The position numbers and the translations under genes were made by a program. Below the pieces are notes generated by a model. That model did not search any database. It saw nothing but the letters and a program-made list of their open reading frames with translations, and had not been told where the DNA came from. Shown here in pieces: positions 24,301 to 37,900 of a stretch of 64,000 nucleotides of DNA (positions are counted from its first letter, which is position 1; each line of letters opens with the position of its first letter). Source of the stretch: Dryococelus australis (Eukaryota > Arthropoda > Insecta > Phasmatodea > Phasmatidae); assembly GCA_029891345.1 (NCBI GenBank), contig CM057009.1:229484620-229548619 (forward strand). The letters are read 5' to 3'.

Positions 24301-27036
24301 TTGAAGCAGCCATGTTGATATGTAGGTCCTGATGTGAAGAATTCTGGTTGATATACAGGTCCTGGTGTGAAGTGCTTTGGATGTTATGCAGGTCCCAGTG
24401 TGAAGCACCTTGGTAGATATGAAGGTCCCGATGTGTAGTGCCCTGGTTAATATGCAGGTCATGGTGTGAAGTGCCCTGCTTGATATACAGGTCCCAGTGT
24501 GAATCACCCTGGTTGATAGGCAGGTTCCTGTATGTAGTGACTTGGTAGATATGCAGGTCTCAGTTAGAAATGCCCTAGTTGATGTGCAGGTCCTGGTGTG
24601 AAGCACCTAGTAGATATGCTGGTCCTGGGGTGAAGTGCCCTTGTTGATATGCAGGTCCTGCTGTGAAGCACCCTTGTTGAAATGCAGAAACCTGCGTGAA
24701 GCACACAGGTAGATGTGAAAGTCCGGGTGTGATCCATCTAGTTTAATTTGCAGGTCCTGGTGTGAAACACCTAGGTTGATATACAGGTAGCAGTGTGAAG
24801 CACCCTGGTTGTAATGAAGGTGCCAGTGTGAAGTGCTCTTGATGATACGCAGGTCCTGGTAGGAAGCACCGTGATTGACATTTAGGACCCAGTGTGAAGC
24901 ACCCTGGTTGAAATGCAGTCCCTGAATGAAGCACCCAGGTTGTATGCAGATCACAGTGTGAAATGCCCATATTGATATGGAGGTCCCTGTATGAATCAAC
25001 CTGGTTGATGTGAAGGTACTGGTGTGAAGCACCCTGGGTGATATACAGGTCCCGGTAGGAAGCAACAAAATTGATTTGCAGGTCCCGGTGTATATCACCC
25101 TGGGTTTACATTACAGTCCCGATGTGAAGCGCTCATATTGATATTAACATCCTATTGTGAAGCGCAGTTGAAATGCAAATCCCAGTGTAAAGCACCCTGG
25201 TTAATATGCAGGTTCCTGTGTGAAGGGACTTGGTTGAAATGCAGGTCTCAGTGCGAAGCGCACTTGTTATGCAGGTCCGGTGTGAAGCTCCTAGTTGAAA
25301 TGCAGGTCGCGGCGTGAAGCGCCCTGGTTGATATGTAAGTCTCGGTGTGAAGCACCTTTGTTGATATGCATGTCCCAGTGTGAAGCGCCCTGGTTTATAA
25401 GCATGGCCTGGTGTGAAGCACCCATGTTGATATGCAGATACCAGTGTGAAGCGAAAAGGTTGATATGCAGGTCTTGGTGAGATGCATCTTGTTTAATATG
25501 CAGGTTCCGGTGTGAAGCATTGATGTATATATGCAGCTACTGGTAAGATTGGCCGGGGTTGATATGCAGGACCCAGTATGAATATCCTTGGTTGATATGC
25601 AGGTCCGAGTGTGAAATGCCCTTTTTGTAATTCAGGTCCCAGTGTGAAGCGCCTCGTTTGATATTCAGGTACTGATGTGAAGCACTCAGGTTGATATGCA
25701 CGTCCAGGTGTGAAGCACCCTGGATGATATGAGGGTCGCAGTGTAAAGCAGACTGTTTGTAATGCAGGTACCAGTGCGGAGCGCCCTGATTGTAATGCAG
25801 GTCGCAGTGTGAAGCGCACTGTTTGAGATGCAGGTCCCAGTGTGTAGGACCCTAGTTGTAATGCAGGTCATTTTGTGAAGGACTCTGGTTGATATTCAGG
25901 TCTGGTGTGAACCGCCCTGGTTAATAAGAAGGTCCCATTCTAAAGTGCCCTGTATGAGTTGCAGGGCCAGGTGTGATAAGTATGTCCCACTGTGAAGAGC
26001 CTTCTGTGATATGCAGGTCCCGGTGTGAATCACTCTGGTTGATATGCAGGTCCCAGTGTGAAATGCCCTGGCTGATATGCAGGTCCCATTGTGAATCACT
26101 CTGGTTGATATACAGGTCCCAGTGTGAAGCACCCTGGTCGATATACAGGTCTCAGTGTGAAGCACCAAACTTGATTTGCAGGTCCTGGTGTGAATCAACC
26201 TGGTTGATATTAAGGTCCCAGTGTGAAGCACCCTGGTCGATATACAGGTCTCAGTGTGAAGCACCAAACGTGATTTGCAGGTCCTGGTTGATATTATGGT
26301 CCCAGTGTGAAGCGCCCATGTTGATAAGTAGATACCAGTGTGAATGGCCCTAGTTGATATGGAGGTCCCAGTGTTAAGCGCCATTGTTGATATGGAGATA
26401 CCGATGTGAAGCACCGTGGTTTATATGCAGAACCTGGTATAAAGTACATTGGTTTATATGCAGGATCCAGGTGTTAAGAACCCATGTTGATATGATGGTC
26501 CCGATGTTTATCGCCCTGGTTGATATGATGGTCCCGATGTTTATCGCCCTGGTTGATATGTATATGGTTGCGTGAAGCTCCTTGCTTGATATGCTGGTCC
26601 TTATGTGAAGCACCCACGGTTATATGCAGATCTGTTGTGAAGCAGCCTGGTTTATATACAGGTCCCAGTGTGAAGCGCCCTGGTTTATACGCAGGTCCCA
26701 GTAGGAAGCACTGTTGTTGATGTTCAGGACCCAGTGTAAAGGGCCCTGTTTGATATACACTCCCGGTGAGAAGCACCCAGGTTGATATGCAGGTCTCAAT
26801 TTGAAGCACCTAGGTTGATATGCACTTCCAAATTTATAGCACATTCTTTGATTTGCATGTCACGGAGTGAAGTGCCTTGGTTAATATGCAGGTCTCTGGG
26901 TGAAGCACCCAGGTTTGTATGCAGGTCTCAATTTAAAGCACATTGTTTGATATGCAGGTACCAGTGTTATGTGCCGTGATTGATATGCTGGTCCATGTGT
27001 TAAGCATCCAGGTTGATATGCAGGTCCAGGTGTGAG
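9386..27036. repeat. 33-bp satellite array, right block
   Basis: About 535 copies of the same 33-bp unit as the left block, uninterrupted for 17.6 kb. Recent local duplications show as identical neighbouring units, for example 16,635-16,667 and 16,668-16,700, the pair near 26,490-26,555, and the pair near 12,960-13,022. Longer duplications include a roughly 100-bp block repeated at about 26,115 and 26,215. Older block duplications tie 26,551-27,036 to 9,419-9,860, and 25,728-25,905 to 11,068-11,247 and to 3,057-3,230 in the left block. The array ends at about 27,036 in unrelated AT-rich DNA. The many apparent proteins are frame artefacts of a unit divisible by three. Confidence 0.95.
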
Positions 27037-29940
27037 GTACTACGCGTCTGTCATTCAATCATGACTACGCAAAATTCAACAAGTTATTACCAATTGAATT
27101 TGGAATGTGCAAACGAAAGTATAAAATACCAAAGTCTACAAATTTAATACCGCTTACCACCCAAATTAAACACAACCGCTACAACTACTAAAGACTCGCG
27201 AATCTAGGCCCATTACAATGCACAAACTGTCCAACACTCACCACTTCAACTCGTTCCCGTCGAGACTCACAACCTAACCCTGAGTATCATTAAAAGGCTG
27301 TGCAAATGAAACTATCAACTTGAATGGACATTATAATTAAATATTACGTTTTGTCAATTCTGACTGCCTATGTTGCCCTCAAAAATTATTGCAGATCATT
27401 TCAGCGTTGTACTCGTTAGCAGAATAAACCTGAGGGAGGTCAAGGATCTTACTCTCCAGTAGTCATATGATCTCATCGAATCATAATTAGTCACGTGCGT
27501 TGATTGGAAAGGTGATTGGGGGTAGAGAAAGGAGAAGGGAGGGTGATCCAGCTGGCCATGAAGATCGTCCTCGTGCACTGGCGACGGTGGCGAAGGCGCG
27601 AACTAGACATGAGAGCGCAGCACCGCTGTACAATAGTTAGTGGGTAATTAATGATTGTAAGATTTAAAACTTTAATCTTGTTAATTACTATTTTATTCTT
27701 AATGTATTTTAGTAATTTTATCATGTTATTCTGAACATTGGTGCTATTAATGTGTGTGTTTTTGTGTCTTTTGTGTTGCTCGTACCTTTGGGTTGTTTTG
27801 TATATATGTAGTTGTCCAAGAGTATGTTTTTTTACGGATTCGTATTTTTTATTCTAATGTTTGTATCATGGTGTTTTACCTTCGCTACCTGTAAAATCAA
27901 TTTATATATTTTTTATGTAAAGAATATCTTTTGTGGTGTGTGATAATATCATTACTGAATAGTCTGTTAGGGCGCCACTTACCCCAATCTAAGATACTTG
28001 CACTGGTGTACTTACACACTGCGTAGGTAAGAATATGAAAAACAACAAATGTACTCTTATACTGGGAAATATCACTGGAATACCTATGTGTCAGTAACTT
28101 ACAATCCTGTTGTGTACCTTTAGTTGCTGGATCTCTGGAATTTACATACACAACACTGGCGCTCATAGGACACTGTAGTATTACTTAAAGAATGGAAAAC
28201 TTAATTTTAATTATACCATTTAATGAAAGTAAAATCTGCATAATTCACCATTAAAATAAAAGAGAACCAATCTTGCTAAAAATCGTTTAGTTAAAACAAA
28301 AAGAACAATCAATTAGATTAAATTTTTAGTTTATATATAGTTAATTAAATAAAATTATTTTATGCAAGTAGGTTGGAAAAAATTAAAAGCTACCACCATT
28401 CGAACAGAACATGATTTACAGAAACCAATAAAAATAACAATGAAAATGAAAAATAATATATATCTAAATGCTGCTGACTGCATTTTAAATACAAGTGAAG
28501 TGCAAGCAAACTGTTAGAAAATAAATGCATTTTTGTAAAGTGACTCTTATTTATCTTGTATGCAACGAGATCCATGAAGAAAAGTATTGCTAATTTCAGA
28601 TTACTTCCCCATATATTAAGTACTTCCGTAATTCCTTTAGAAAATAATATTTGTTCTCCAGTACATAAATAAAAATGTTCACACAAATAAATCGTAATTT
28701 ACCCTTGAGTCAAATTAATCAAAGCCAATTATGCTCCTGTCAGTAACTCTGTTGGGTCAAGCTGGACCTCTGAGCTACCTTGCGATTTTACAATTTAAAA
28801 ATGCAAATAAGTCTTTATCCTGAGTGACATCCTTGATACGAATACTCTGAATCATCTTAATACTGTAGAAAAAGATAACTGGCTTAAGTCCATTGGCCAT
28901 AATACAGACGACATAACCTTTTTATTTATTCGCTGCACTCGCCTCCATGACGGCGTCCTGCTGTCGTGATGCGTCTTCTGCGACAGCGACTACAAATAGT
29001 CCTTCCCCAGAAACCTCCTACTTCTGGCTTTTTCCTTAACTCATCTCAAAATGGAGCTCAGCTATTTCCGGCCAAAATTACATAACTAAAGCCAAAATAT
29101 TAAATGTACTTTAAGCTTGCCAAAGAAAGAAAATAATTCGTTTTAAAAATAAAGTAAGTTCTGAGGCAAATAAACACACCCATATATATAAAGTAATTAA
29201 CTTAATCAGTTTAAGTCACAAGTTACTGAGAATAACTTATACTCATACCATAGAGACACATTAATAAGAGAGAAAGAATGGTGGTTCCTAAATTGCGTTA
29301 AGTGCGAAAAATATCGAAATAAATATAAAGCACAGGAGGGTTGAAACTGATTAAGGATTCACAAATCATATGCAAAATACGGTGTCATAGTGTCCAAAGT
29401 GATGTGTGTTCTTATTTATATACCAGTCTCTGTAAACATAGAGGAGAGCGTGACCTAATATACCATGGTGCTATTAACGTTTGTTAATGGTTAACACTGT
29501 TGGGTGCCAAATTAAACTCCTAATACATAAATAAATAAGTTCACACTTATCCATAAACATTCATAACATTTTATTCAATAATGCTTCCAGCTCTGAGTTC
29601 ATTGGTAATTGAATTTTATCTCTTTACTCACAGAAATATATTCTGTGTTTCATAAAACTTCAGTAAAATTTGACAGACGTGACCAACCTACACAGCATGT
29701 AAACACTAAATGCACCCATTTGCAAAGTACTGTGCCAGCTGATGGTTGTTGTATGATGCGCGTTATTAAGTTGGCGGTATTTGCGATGTTTGTAGAAGAT
29801 AACAGTACTCGGCATTAAAAGTTATACTGTAGAAATTTAAATATAATTGCAACATTTACGGTTAAAATTATGATCATATAGACTAATATACAATTTTTCC
29901 GTCTTATAGAGCAACGGCTTCAAAAATATTTATAAATGTT
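27037..29940. other. AT-rich intergenic DNA, nothing recognised
   Basis: There is a sharp change from satellite to non-repetitive DNA at the left edge. Open frames on both strands are under 100 codons and match no family I recognise. A slightly GC-richer patch near 27,540-27,620 and another near 28,930-29,000 show no coding signal I can defend. Confidence 0.6.
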
Positions 29941-30180
29941 ACTAGCTGATCCCGGCAAACGTTGTTCCGTCTGCTGTGTGCATCTCGATTTTGTGTTCAT
30001 GCGTCTTCAGTTTGTGCAGCGCATGTTCACGTACTATTTTGCCTTCTCAGGTACATCGACCGATGTTTGACCGCGGTATCGCTGGAATTTTTCTCTTTCA
30101 AGTATAAGCAAAATCGACCCATGAATATTGAAGTTAGACTTCAGCGTCACCTATCGGAATGAAATATAACTAAAAACTCT
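29941..30180. other. Possible fragment of a dispersed insect repeat
   Basis: The segment starting ACTAGCTGATCCCGGCAAAC resembles a terminal sequence that I recall as recurring in many insect genomes, but I cannot assign it to a named element. The rest is GC-richer than its surroundings. No second copy was found in this window. Confidence 0.25.
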
Positions 30181-32069
30181 ACTCGCCATCTCAATAACAT
30201 ATGGTGTTAATATGGTCTTAATTTGTCCAGTGATTTGTCAGTGACGATGCAGTTTAGTCAAGCACAATGTATTTTATATATAAATATGGTAATGCATGCG
30301 AACATTACAGTTATGAAAAAGGTATCCCCCAATCTCCCTTGTCTATGGTCTCTACCCACCCGGTGAAATGCTATTGCCATGGAGTTTTATTCCCTAATAA
30401 TTTATCTATATGCTAGAATTCCTCGCTGGTGGTATCAGAATATTATATATGCTGTAAACTATTTTTGTATTTGCGTATTTCATTAAATCCATTTCACCGC
30501 AGGTGCCTTTAAAGAACAGTCTTCCAAGTGAAATGGATTAACGACACATGTCTGCTGCTTTTTGAAAGGTATTTCTGTGTGTTGTAGTCCGCCATTTACT
30601 TTGAACATCGCAAAGCGTGATCGAAAAAGTATTTATGTTGTGAAGACTAAATTTGTCGGATTCAAGAAACATCTCAAGTGTTTTTAAATGAATGCCAGCA
30701 ATTGAATTATTGCGTATCAGTGGCCGATAAAAGTGATTTTTAGTGAAGAAATCATCCAAGGTTCACCACTTTTTTGGGAATTACGAAGTGAACAGAAAGT
30801 TTGTGTTTTATGTAAATAATGTTTTCTTAATTTGTTGTTAGAATATATTAAATGTATTAGGTCCTTTAAAAATTCTTGTTTTGCTCTAATTTATTTTATT
30901 GAAACACTAACGATTTTTATGTCGGAAAATAAATTAGCTGAAAATGTTTATATAGTGCACTTCGTAAAGCGGCATTAACAGTGATGTATTTATTGGGTTT
31001 TTTCTTGAAAAAAGGTATTCAAATGTGCTTCGCAAAAAGCCCTCTTAGTATGGTTCATTATATAAAAAAAGCAACAAATTTTATGTACTGAATATTTCTC
31101 GCATCGGTAAGAAAAGGGACACATTTACAGCATTTAGTTCTTTCGATAAAGTTAAAACTCGAGCGAAGCTATAAAAAACTGAACGTTATTTCTGTAGAAA
31201 CAAAATTTTCCACTGCATCATCAAAACAATGTAAGTACTAAGCGTCACTCTCTCATAACAAGAACTGCAAAACAATCACATCTCCCAAAATACATTAAAC
31301 TAGATTTCCCCACCCCACCAATCGAATAAACAACCCTGACTAATATTTGTGGTCATAACAAAAATAAAACAGTTAGGAATTGCAAACAGCTATATTATCC
31401 TAAGCACTGAAGTTGTCAGTCTTCAATGACTGCCATTAGAAAGATCATTTTGTTCACCGACAGAACAGCTATGGCAGAATAATACATCGCGGTCGCACTT
31501 ATTTTCAAGAAATGTAAAAATGTACTGGAGTTACATAAAATGGCGAAAATCCAGCTATTTTCAGTGGAATTAGAACTTGTGGTACATCAACCAAGTCATT
31601 GGGGTTGACAGAAAATAGGTAGGCAGTGTTCTTAGATTTCTTCATAACTTCTCTACCTTCATTCTTCACAACTCCTCTGGTCTTCAATATAGGTACATGG
31701 GTTACATCTTCACGAATGGTCATTTATTCTCAATCATCATCACCAGTCTCAGGATTGGTGAATTTTTTTGCTGTAGTTAGTATGATCAGACTCATTACCC
31801 TGGAAGTCCGTTTCTCATAGCCCCAGTAATTCCTTATATTCTTGCTAATCTTCCTGAGTATTCTTGCAAGGTTTCCTTTTGAAAAACTATTTATTAATAT
31901 AGCCACAGGCTACAATGTGTAATGTAATCACTTACTCATATAATTTCACTAGGAAAGTACTTAATTTCCCTGGACCCAAGAAACCATTTACATCTGCAAC
32001 CACACCCAAAATGTACAAGTCCAACAAATATGGCTACCTACAGTAGACGAAATTTATGATAAAGGGGTA
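30181..32069. other. Intergenic DNA, nothing recognised
   Basis: There are only short open frames. A small inverted repeat (12-bp arms at 30,486-30,497 and 30,528-30,539) is present but has no flanking duplication that would mark an element. Confidence 0.55.
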
Positions 32070-32700
32070 GAGCAAAGCGACTAAGTTGGAACTAAGGCGA
32101 CTGAGGTGAAAAGGCATGACAGAGCATGATTATAAGATGACTGACATGGCATGACAGAGCACGATGTCAAAATAGCAGAATGGATCAAATACGACCAAGG
32201 TGAGAAGGAATGAAAGAACATTATAGAATAAATTCCTAGGTGGCAGGTTTGAGCAGAGGCAACTAAGAGAAAAGGAATGATAGGGCATGATAAAATTAAA
32301 TCCAAGATGGTCGGGTGGAGAGAAGTCGACTAGGGTGAATAGAAATATAGAGCATGAGAAAATTGAATCAAAGATGGCGGGGTGGAGTGAAGGGAATAAG
32401 GTGTGAAGGAATGGAAAGCATAATGAAATAAAATGCAAGATGGTGGACATAAAATGGATTGATAGAGCATGATAAATAAAATTCAACGTGGTGGACATCA
32501 AGGTTGAATGATAGAGCATTGACTGGAACGAAGTGGCTAAGAAAAATAAAATCAAAGATGTCAGACACTAAGGTGGAATGATAAAACATGATAAAAATAA
32601 AATCCAATGCCAGAAACAAGATGATGGCCTGAAAAATGATGATGGCCTGAAACAATATAACGGCTGGAATCAATATGGCGGAAGGAAACAAGATGGCGGT
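32070..32700. repeat. Degenerate purine-rich tandem repeat ending in AAGATGGCGG motifs
   Basis: A loose repeat of about 50-60 bp recurs with the elements GATAGAGCATGATAAAA, AAATCCAAGATGG and GGTGGA. It is strongly purine-rich on the + strand. The last copies condense into short units around GATGGCCTGAAA and end with AAGATGGCGG at 32,690-32,699. Similar AAGATGGCGG motifs close the repeat blocks at 41.1, 53.0 and 53.8 kb, so the four may be relatives. Confidence 0.65.
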
Positions 32701-35700
32701 CAGTCAGCACCACTTCCTAATCCCGAATCCTGTCTCTGTATGCCTTATTTTCCTCTACTCTCGATACACGGAAGAATCTTTAAAAATTGTCCTTGGTACA
32801 ATGTGAAAACATATTGCAATATTCTGATTGATGGCGAGATAACAATAAAAATGATCCCATACAAAGAACACTATTGTTGATCATTATACATTAAGTTACC
32901 TGCCACACATCACATAATGCACATATCTTGACATAATGTAGGGGCATCACAGTCAAGTCCACATTGTGTAAATTATGTTAGGCCAAAATTAAATTTTTGA
33001 TGTTACAGAGAGAAAAAATAAGTTTGCATACATTTTTGAAATCGCAGTGTTCTGCACAGAAAATGTCTTTTCAATTATCATAATCAATCTTGGTCACATT
33101 TTGTATTTCTTAGAGGCATACATACTGATGGCAATTGGTAAGCATATTAGTATTTGGTTAACAATGTGTAAACAATGTAATCTTCCCAATATATTTAAAC
33201 CCTTCGCAATACAGAGTTTTCGAAAATGAAATTTGTTTTTCAGATTGTAGCCTGGAGGGTATAGGCTAGAACAACCTTGTAAGCATTAGAAGTGTTATAT
33301 ACCCCTATAAGCACAATTAGGGTTGATCAGGATGTGGAATTAAAGTGCTATGAAATAATCTCCAATCAACAAATATAAACAACTTTTATTGATGATAAAG
33401 TAACAATATAAACAATTTTGTTGTGGTTAGAAGGGGGTTGGCTTAAGGGGGATTGTGGATATTTGTAAGAGGGATAAGGTTAGCGGGTTTGGACTAGCTC
33501 TCTCACCCTAGCTGGTCGAGACTCACCTCCAATCCCCGTTCGGTGACCGCTGACCTCGGTGGACCGCTGTCGACTGACACTTTGGTCCACTACTGTCCTG
33601 AACACCACACTTATCGTCCACACCCACCTTCACTAGAATCCTCAACTCCCATTGCCTCTCCCTAGCAGCCTGGGTGGAGTTACTGACGGGATTGCTGAAG
33701 GAGTTGCTGCAACCTCATGGTGTCAGCCAGACCAAAATTTCTGCTAACATCTATAGAACACTGTACTTTCTGCCGTTGCGCCACTGTCCCTGACCATTGG
33801 GCACATTCCAACCTTGCCTGGCATCGCTTGATATGCCGCAAACGTAACAGTAGTTGTGTTAAGCATACTGTTCTTCGAAGGGCGAACTTAGTATAACCAA
33901 AGTTGGAGGGATAAAATTTCTGAAATGAGGAAATGTTTTTAGTGAATATCCCTTAGAATTCTAGTTTTTGAACACTAATATCCTTTTAATATAATGAGAA
34001 ATGGGCTTTGTAACAAGTTGGGAATACATGATGTTGTCGGTAAGCTGAACATAGCTGCTGCATAGAGTTCCAAAAAGTGTTGGCAAAATTACATCCGGTG
34101 TTGCTAGGAAAGCCTTTTTTTTTAAGAAAGGTTGCTATGTAACAGATAAAACGCGACGTTAGAGAAACTTTGGGACGGCCTGCATGGAGTTTTGCCATCT
34201 CCTTACTTATCAACCATTTTGACGACTGCATCTAACCACTCAAGTACGATGCAACACAACTACATGAAGTGAACGAATTTTCCCATTTTTGGTTTAAAAT
34301 ATCTTCTGCCTGAACTTATAAACTTTACTACCTTTTTACCCACCTTGTTTGTGGAACACACGAAGAGCTGCGTAGAACTTTGTTACGGCAAACTTTGGTT
34401 ACCAAAACGAAATTTGACTAGGATATCCGACATAGCTTTGCCGCTTGGAGCCTGTTTCATTACTGAACTACTTTGACGTGGGGCCGCATTTTCCGTCGTC
34501 TAGATGGCGCTGCGACCTTCGGACACTGCGTATGACCTTCCACTCCTGTGACATCACCAGGGAGGCGGTGCAGGAGTACCAATATTGATATTCATTTGTT
34601 TGCTAAATTGGTAGCTGATGGCGCTACTTCTTTCTTGTAATTGTGACGTGTTTGTTGGCGATTGGCCGTTCACTCATCGCCCCTTGAACATTTCCTTTTT
34701 AGGTAACAAAAGCAACCACTGGCTGATCAATATTTAAGACCCCTCTAAGGAGAATTTAGGATTTTCTGCTTTATATGCTGGGAGTGGAGTTGTATATAGG
34801 TCAGACAGCAGACTCGAGAGAGCTTCGGAATGCCAAGTTAAGTATGCTGCTAGTTGTCATGCAGGCCCTTATAGCAAGACATACTTTGATTTCCTAATAG
34901 ACAGAATGTAGGGGGCCATGATACCATAAAACAACCTATTCAAACCTCAAAAATGCTTGGTTTTTATCCTCGGCAAATCTGAATGTAAATGTAAATTTTA
35001 AATCTTTGCAAAAAAATTTTTGTGATGCAGAATTTTAAATTAATATGAATTTCAAATAGCAAAGTTATGGACAATGTGGGGAAAATTCACATAAGTTTTG
35101 TACATGCAATAAACCAGGAAAATGGTTTAGAATTTTACCTGAGCTTCTGGAAAATAATCCTTAAAATGAATGCTAGGGTTCAGGACAGAATCTTTGAATT
35201 TTGCAAGCTCCCAGTTAAAGTATAAAGGTGTCTTTTCTGAAATTTTCCCGATGGAACGAATCAAATTTTGGGAAAATAAAATGCAATTTTATAAATGTGG
35301 ATTAGCCCACAAAAGCCTGTTTTGAAACGAAACTATGCGAAATTTTTCTCATTGTTTTGGAGAAAACAATTCAAACAGTATTTTTTGCTATTTCATTGGC
35401 CTTTGATAAATAGCATATGTCTTGAATATAAATTGTAATTAAAAAAAAAAAGAAAGAAATTGCAACTCGTACTAATATAAAGTCAGAATTTCAAGTGTTA
35501 ATTATTTTTAATGTGCCCTGTTTGGGAAATTGGAAATTGTATCTTTCACACTTGTGAACGATATTGGCAACAAACATTTACATTGTATATTAAAAATATT
35601 TAGAAAAAAAGAAAATTATTGAAATCAAATACACAGTATCAGAATCAATGTGAATTGCATTTCAGCTCATAATATTTAGATATTTCCTACTCTCTGGTTC

Positions 35701-37900
35701 TTCCATGTTTTATTCACTTAGGGTTGTTTTCACCTAGGTGATTGTATTTTTGTTGGATGGTGTTTTCAGTTCCACTTTGCCGCGTCCTAGGCCCTAGCAC
35801 CATTTAAAAAAACAGAGTTGAAAAGGGATTTTGGGTAAGGGAGGAGGGAAAGTGTTTAAATATTTATACTCTGTGAAATGTTTTCAATTAATTTTCCAAA
35901 TTTCAACTTACTTATACATTTGGTTTTATTATATTAATTACATAGATTTATGGTTTTCTTTTAGAAACCCACACGATAGATTATGAAATAAAATATTTAT
36001 AAATTTGCTTTGTTCAATTTCGATATTTACGTAAAATGAGATTGCTGTCAAAGACACAGAGGGCTAAGATAATTCATTTATGCGATTTGTTTAATTCAAC
36101 GTGCCTAATGATTTAGGACAATTATGTAATGTAATTGGCTATGCGAAGAAAAATAAAGCGAGTACAGAAGTGCTAGTAAGATATTTGTGTGGCTGTTAAC
36201 ACCAACGAGGGTGAAGTTAAGTGAAGATGGAGTAGTGACACCTAAATTAGTACACGACGTTGTAATGTTTTCATTTATTATTTTTTCTTCAACAGTTAAA
36301 CAAAACTCATATTATTCCTGCTCATTTGTTAGATTGCTGGCTGAATCAGAATACTAAGTACAACAGATTAGCAGGTCGAAGTTATTGGTTTCTGAATATT
36401 ACTGTAATACTTTTTACGCCCAGTAAAATTATTCGGTAGCCACATTATTGCACAAAAATAATATCTGTCAAATATAGAAAACACAACAGACATATCGAGG
36501 TTTATAGTGCAGTTTGCTAAATTTAAGTTTTGACCAAAAATCATTGTCAAATTAAAAGATTCAAGTCGTTTTGTTACTCACAAAAATTCAGCAAACAGAA
36601 ATATATCACTCTTTCTTTACGCACATCCACGTTGAGCGATTGTTGAAAATGTTTTAAAAAAAGTAATCGAAACTTTATCGTAAATGTTGTAAAATATATT
36701 TGCTACATATTAAGCTTAACAGCGTACTTCTATGTTAAAGCACGCGTGAGTGAGCTATTCAGAACAAATTGTCGACAGTAGTGCTTCGTTTGTCAGTATA
36801 AAGATCATATGTTCTTCTTGACGTCTGCTTTTGTATTCTCTTCTGTTCAAACCCAATATTTTAAAAATTAAATTAGATAGTAAACAGTTATTCCGAAACA
36901 AGAGAATTGTTCTACACATAGTGGTCGGATTTCGTCTTCCCTTCCCCATTTTTTAAATGCCAAAAGAGCTCTAAAAATACACGAATACTAATCACTGAAT
37001 CTGTGAAAATGGAGACACGTTAGGTCTTCAAAGCGGCGACGGAAAAATTCGGAACAAGATTCTGCTGGACCCGGTATTGCAAAATCAGAGGCGTTCACGA
37101 ATGAAGTGTTTAGGGGGGGGGGGGGGAGGGTCGTCCTCCCTGAAGTAAAAAAAAAAGTAAGGGAACGAGCGATCGCCATCCCATCTAGGCCTACGTAGTT
37201 TGCTAGCCCATATAGATGTGAAGATATTTTCTTGACCTGAAAGATCTTCACCGTGTGCAGTCGATTTTATTTCGGCGGGTAACATGCACATTTACATTGC
37301 TTGTAAATTGTATATTTTTTTTGTCAAATACGTCGTTTAGAAACGGTTAAGTGTAATAATAGACAATTTGACCTACCTACGCCATTTAATAAATCTATAA
37401 ATAAATAATAAGTATTTTCCACTGCACTCACAAGATGCTGAAATTTTTCTGCATAGTGCCAGAAAGTACGGCACTACCAATCGTTCGTTTTCAATTTTGC
37501 AGTATATGAAAACGTATTGGAGGAGCACGATGGATGACACCTATGTTCGCATATAAGGGCGTAGAAAAAACATATGAGTTACTGTATGTCTGAAAAGCGT
37601 AGTCGTTACGCCCGTCTACACCTAATAGTGTAAACCCCAATATGTTACTGATGTCTTGTGAGGCATTTTAGCTTAAGACTTTTTTCTCAAACCACACTCC
37701 TAAATAATTTTCTGCATCCGCCCCTGAGAAAAATGGTGGTTCTACGAGAAAATCGCTGTGTCAGAATATAGTCACTGCAAGCACTCCAAAACACCAGCTG
37801 GATTTACTATAATGGTGCTGCTGTGTCATATGCTAATTAGCTTATGGTATTCATGTTTACTTGTTTTGCGTTTTGTGTTTTCTGTCTTAGTCTCGTTTGT
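32701..37900. other. AT-rich intergenic DNA, no genes recognised
   Basis: The region shows no coding sequence I can support. A GC-richer patch at about 33,430-33,830 and another at about 34,430-34,860 (with a TATTTAAGACC box near 34,733) could be regulatory or LTR-like. I found no direct repeat partner for either. A run of about 13 G lies near 37,113-37,125, followed by an A tract near 37,148. Confidence 0.55.

Noticed and set aside
1-27036. Dozens of open frames encoding 11-residue repeats on both strands of the satellite
   Set aside because: They arise from a 33-bp unit without stops in four frames. Frames change at indels, no frame dominates and none has a plausible start or domain.
1-27036. 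CRISPR-like appearance of regularly spaced repeats
   Set aside because: Repeats are contiguous with no unique spacers, the unit varies from copy to copy, and the context is eukaryotic.
30486-30539. Small inverted repeat as a MITE
   Set aside because: Arms of only 12 bp 30 bp apart, with no target-site duplication.
32081-32691. Long - strand open frames in the 32 kb purine-rich repeat
   Set aside because: Hydrophobic low-complexity translations of a purine-rich tandem repeat; two overlapping frames are equally open.
33430-34860. Possible LTR or promoter in GC-richer patches with a TATTTAAG box
   Set aside because: No direct-repeat partner, no primer-binding site and no attached coding domain found.
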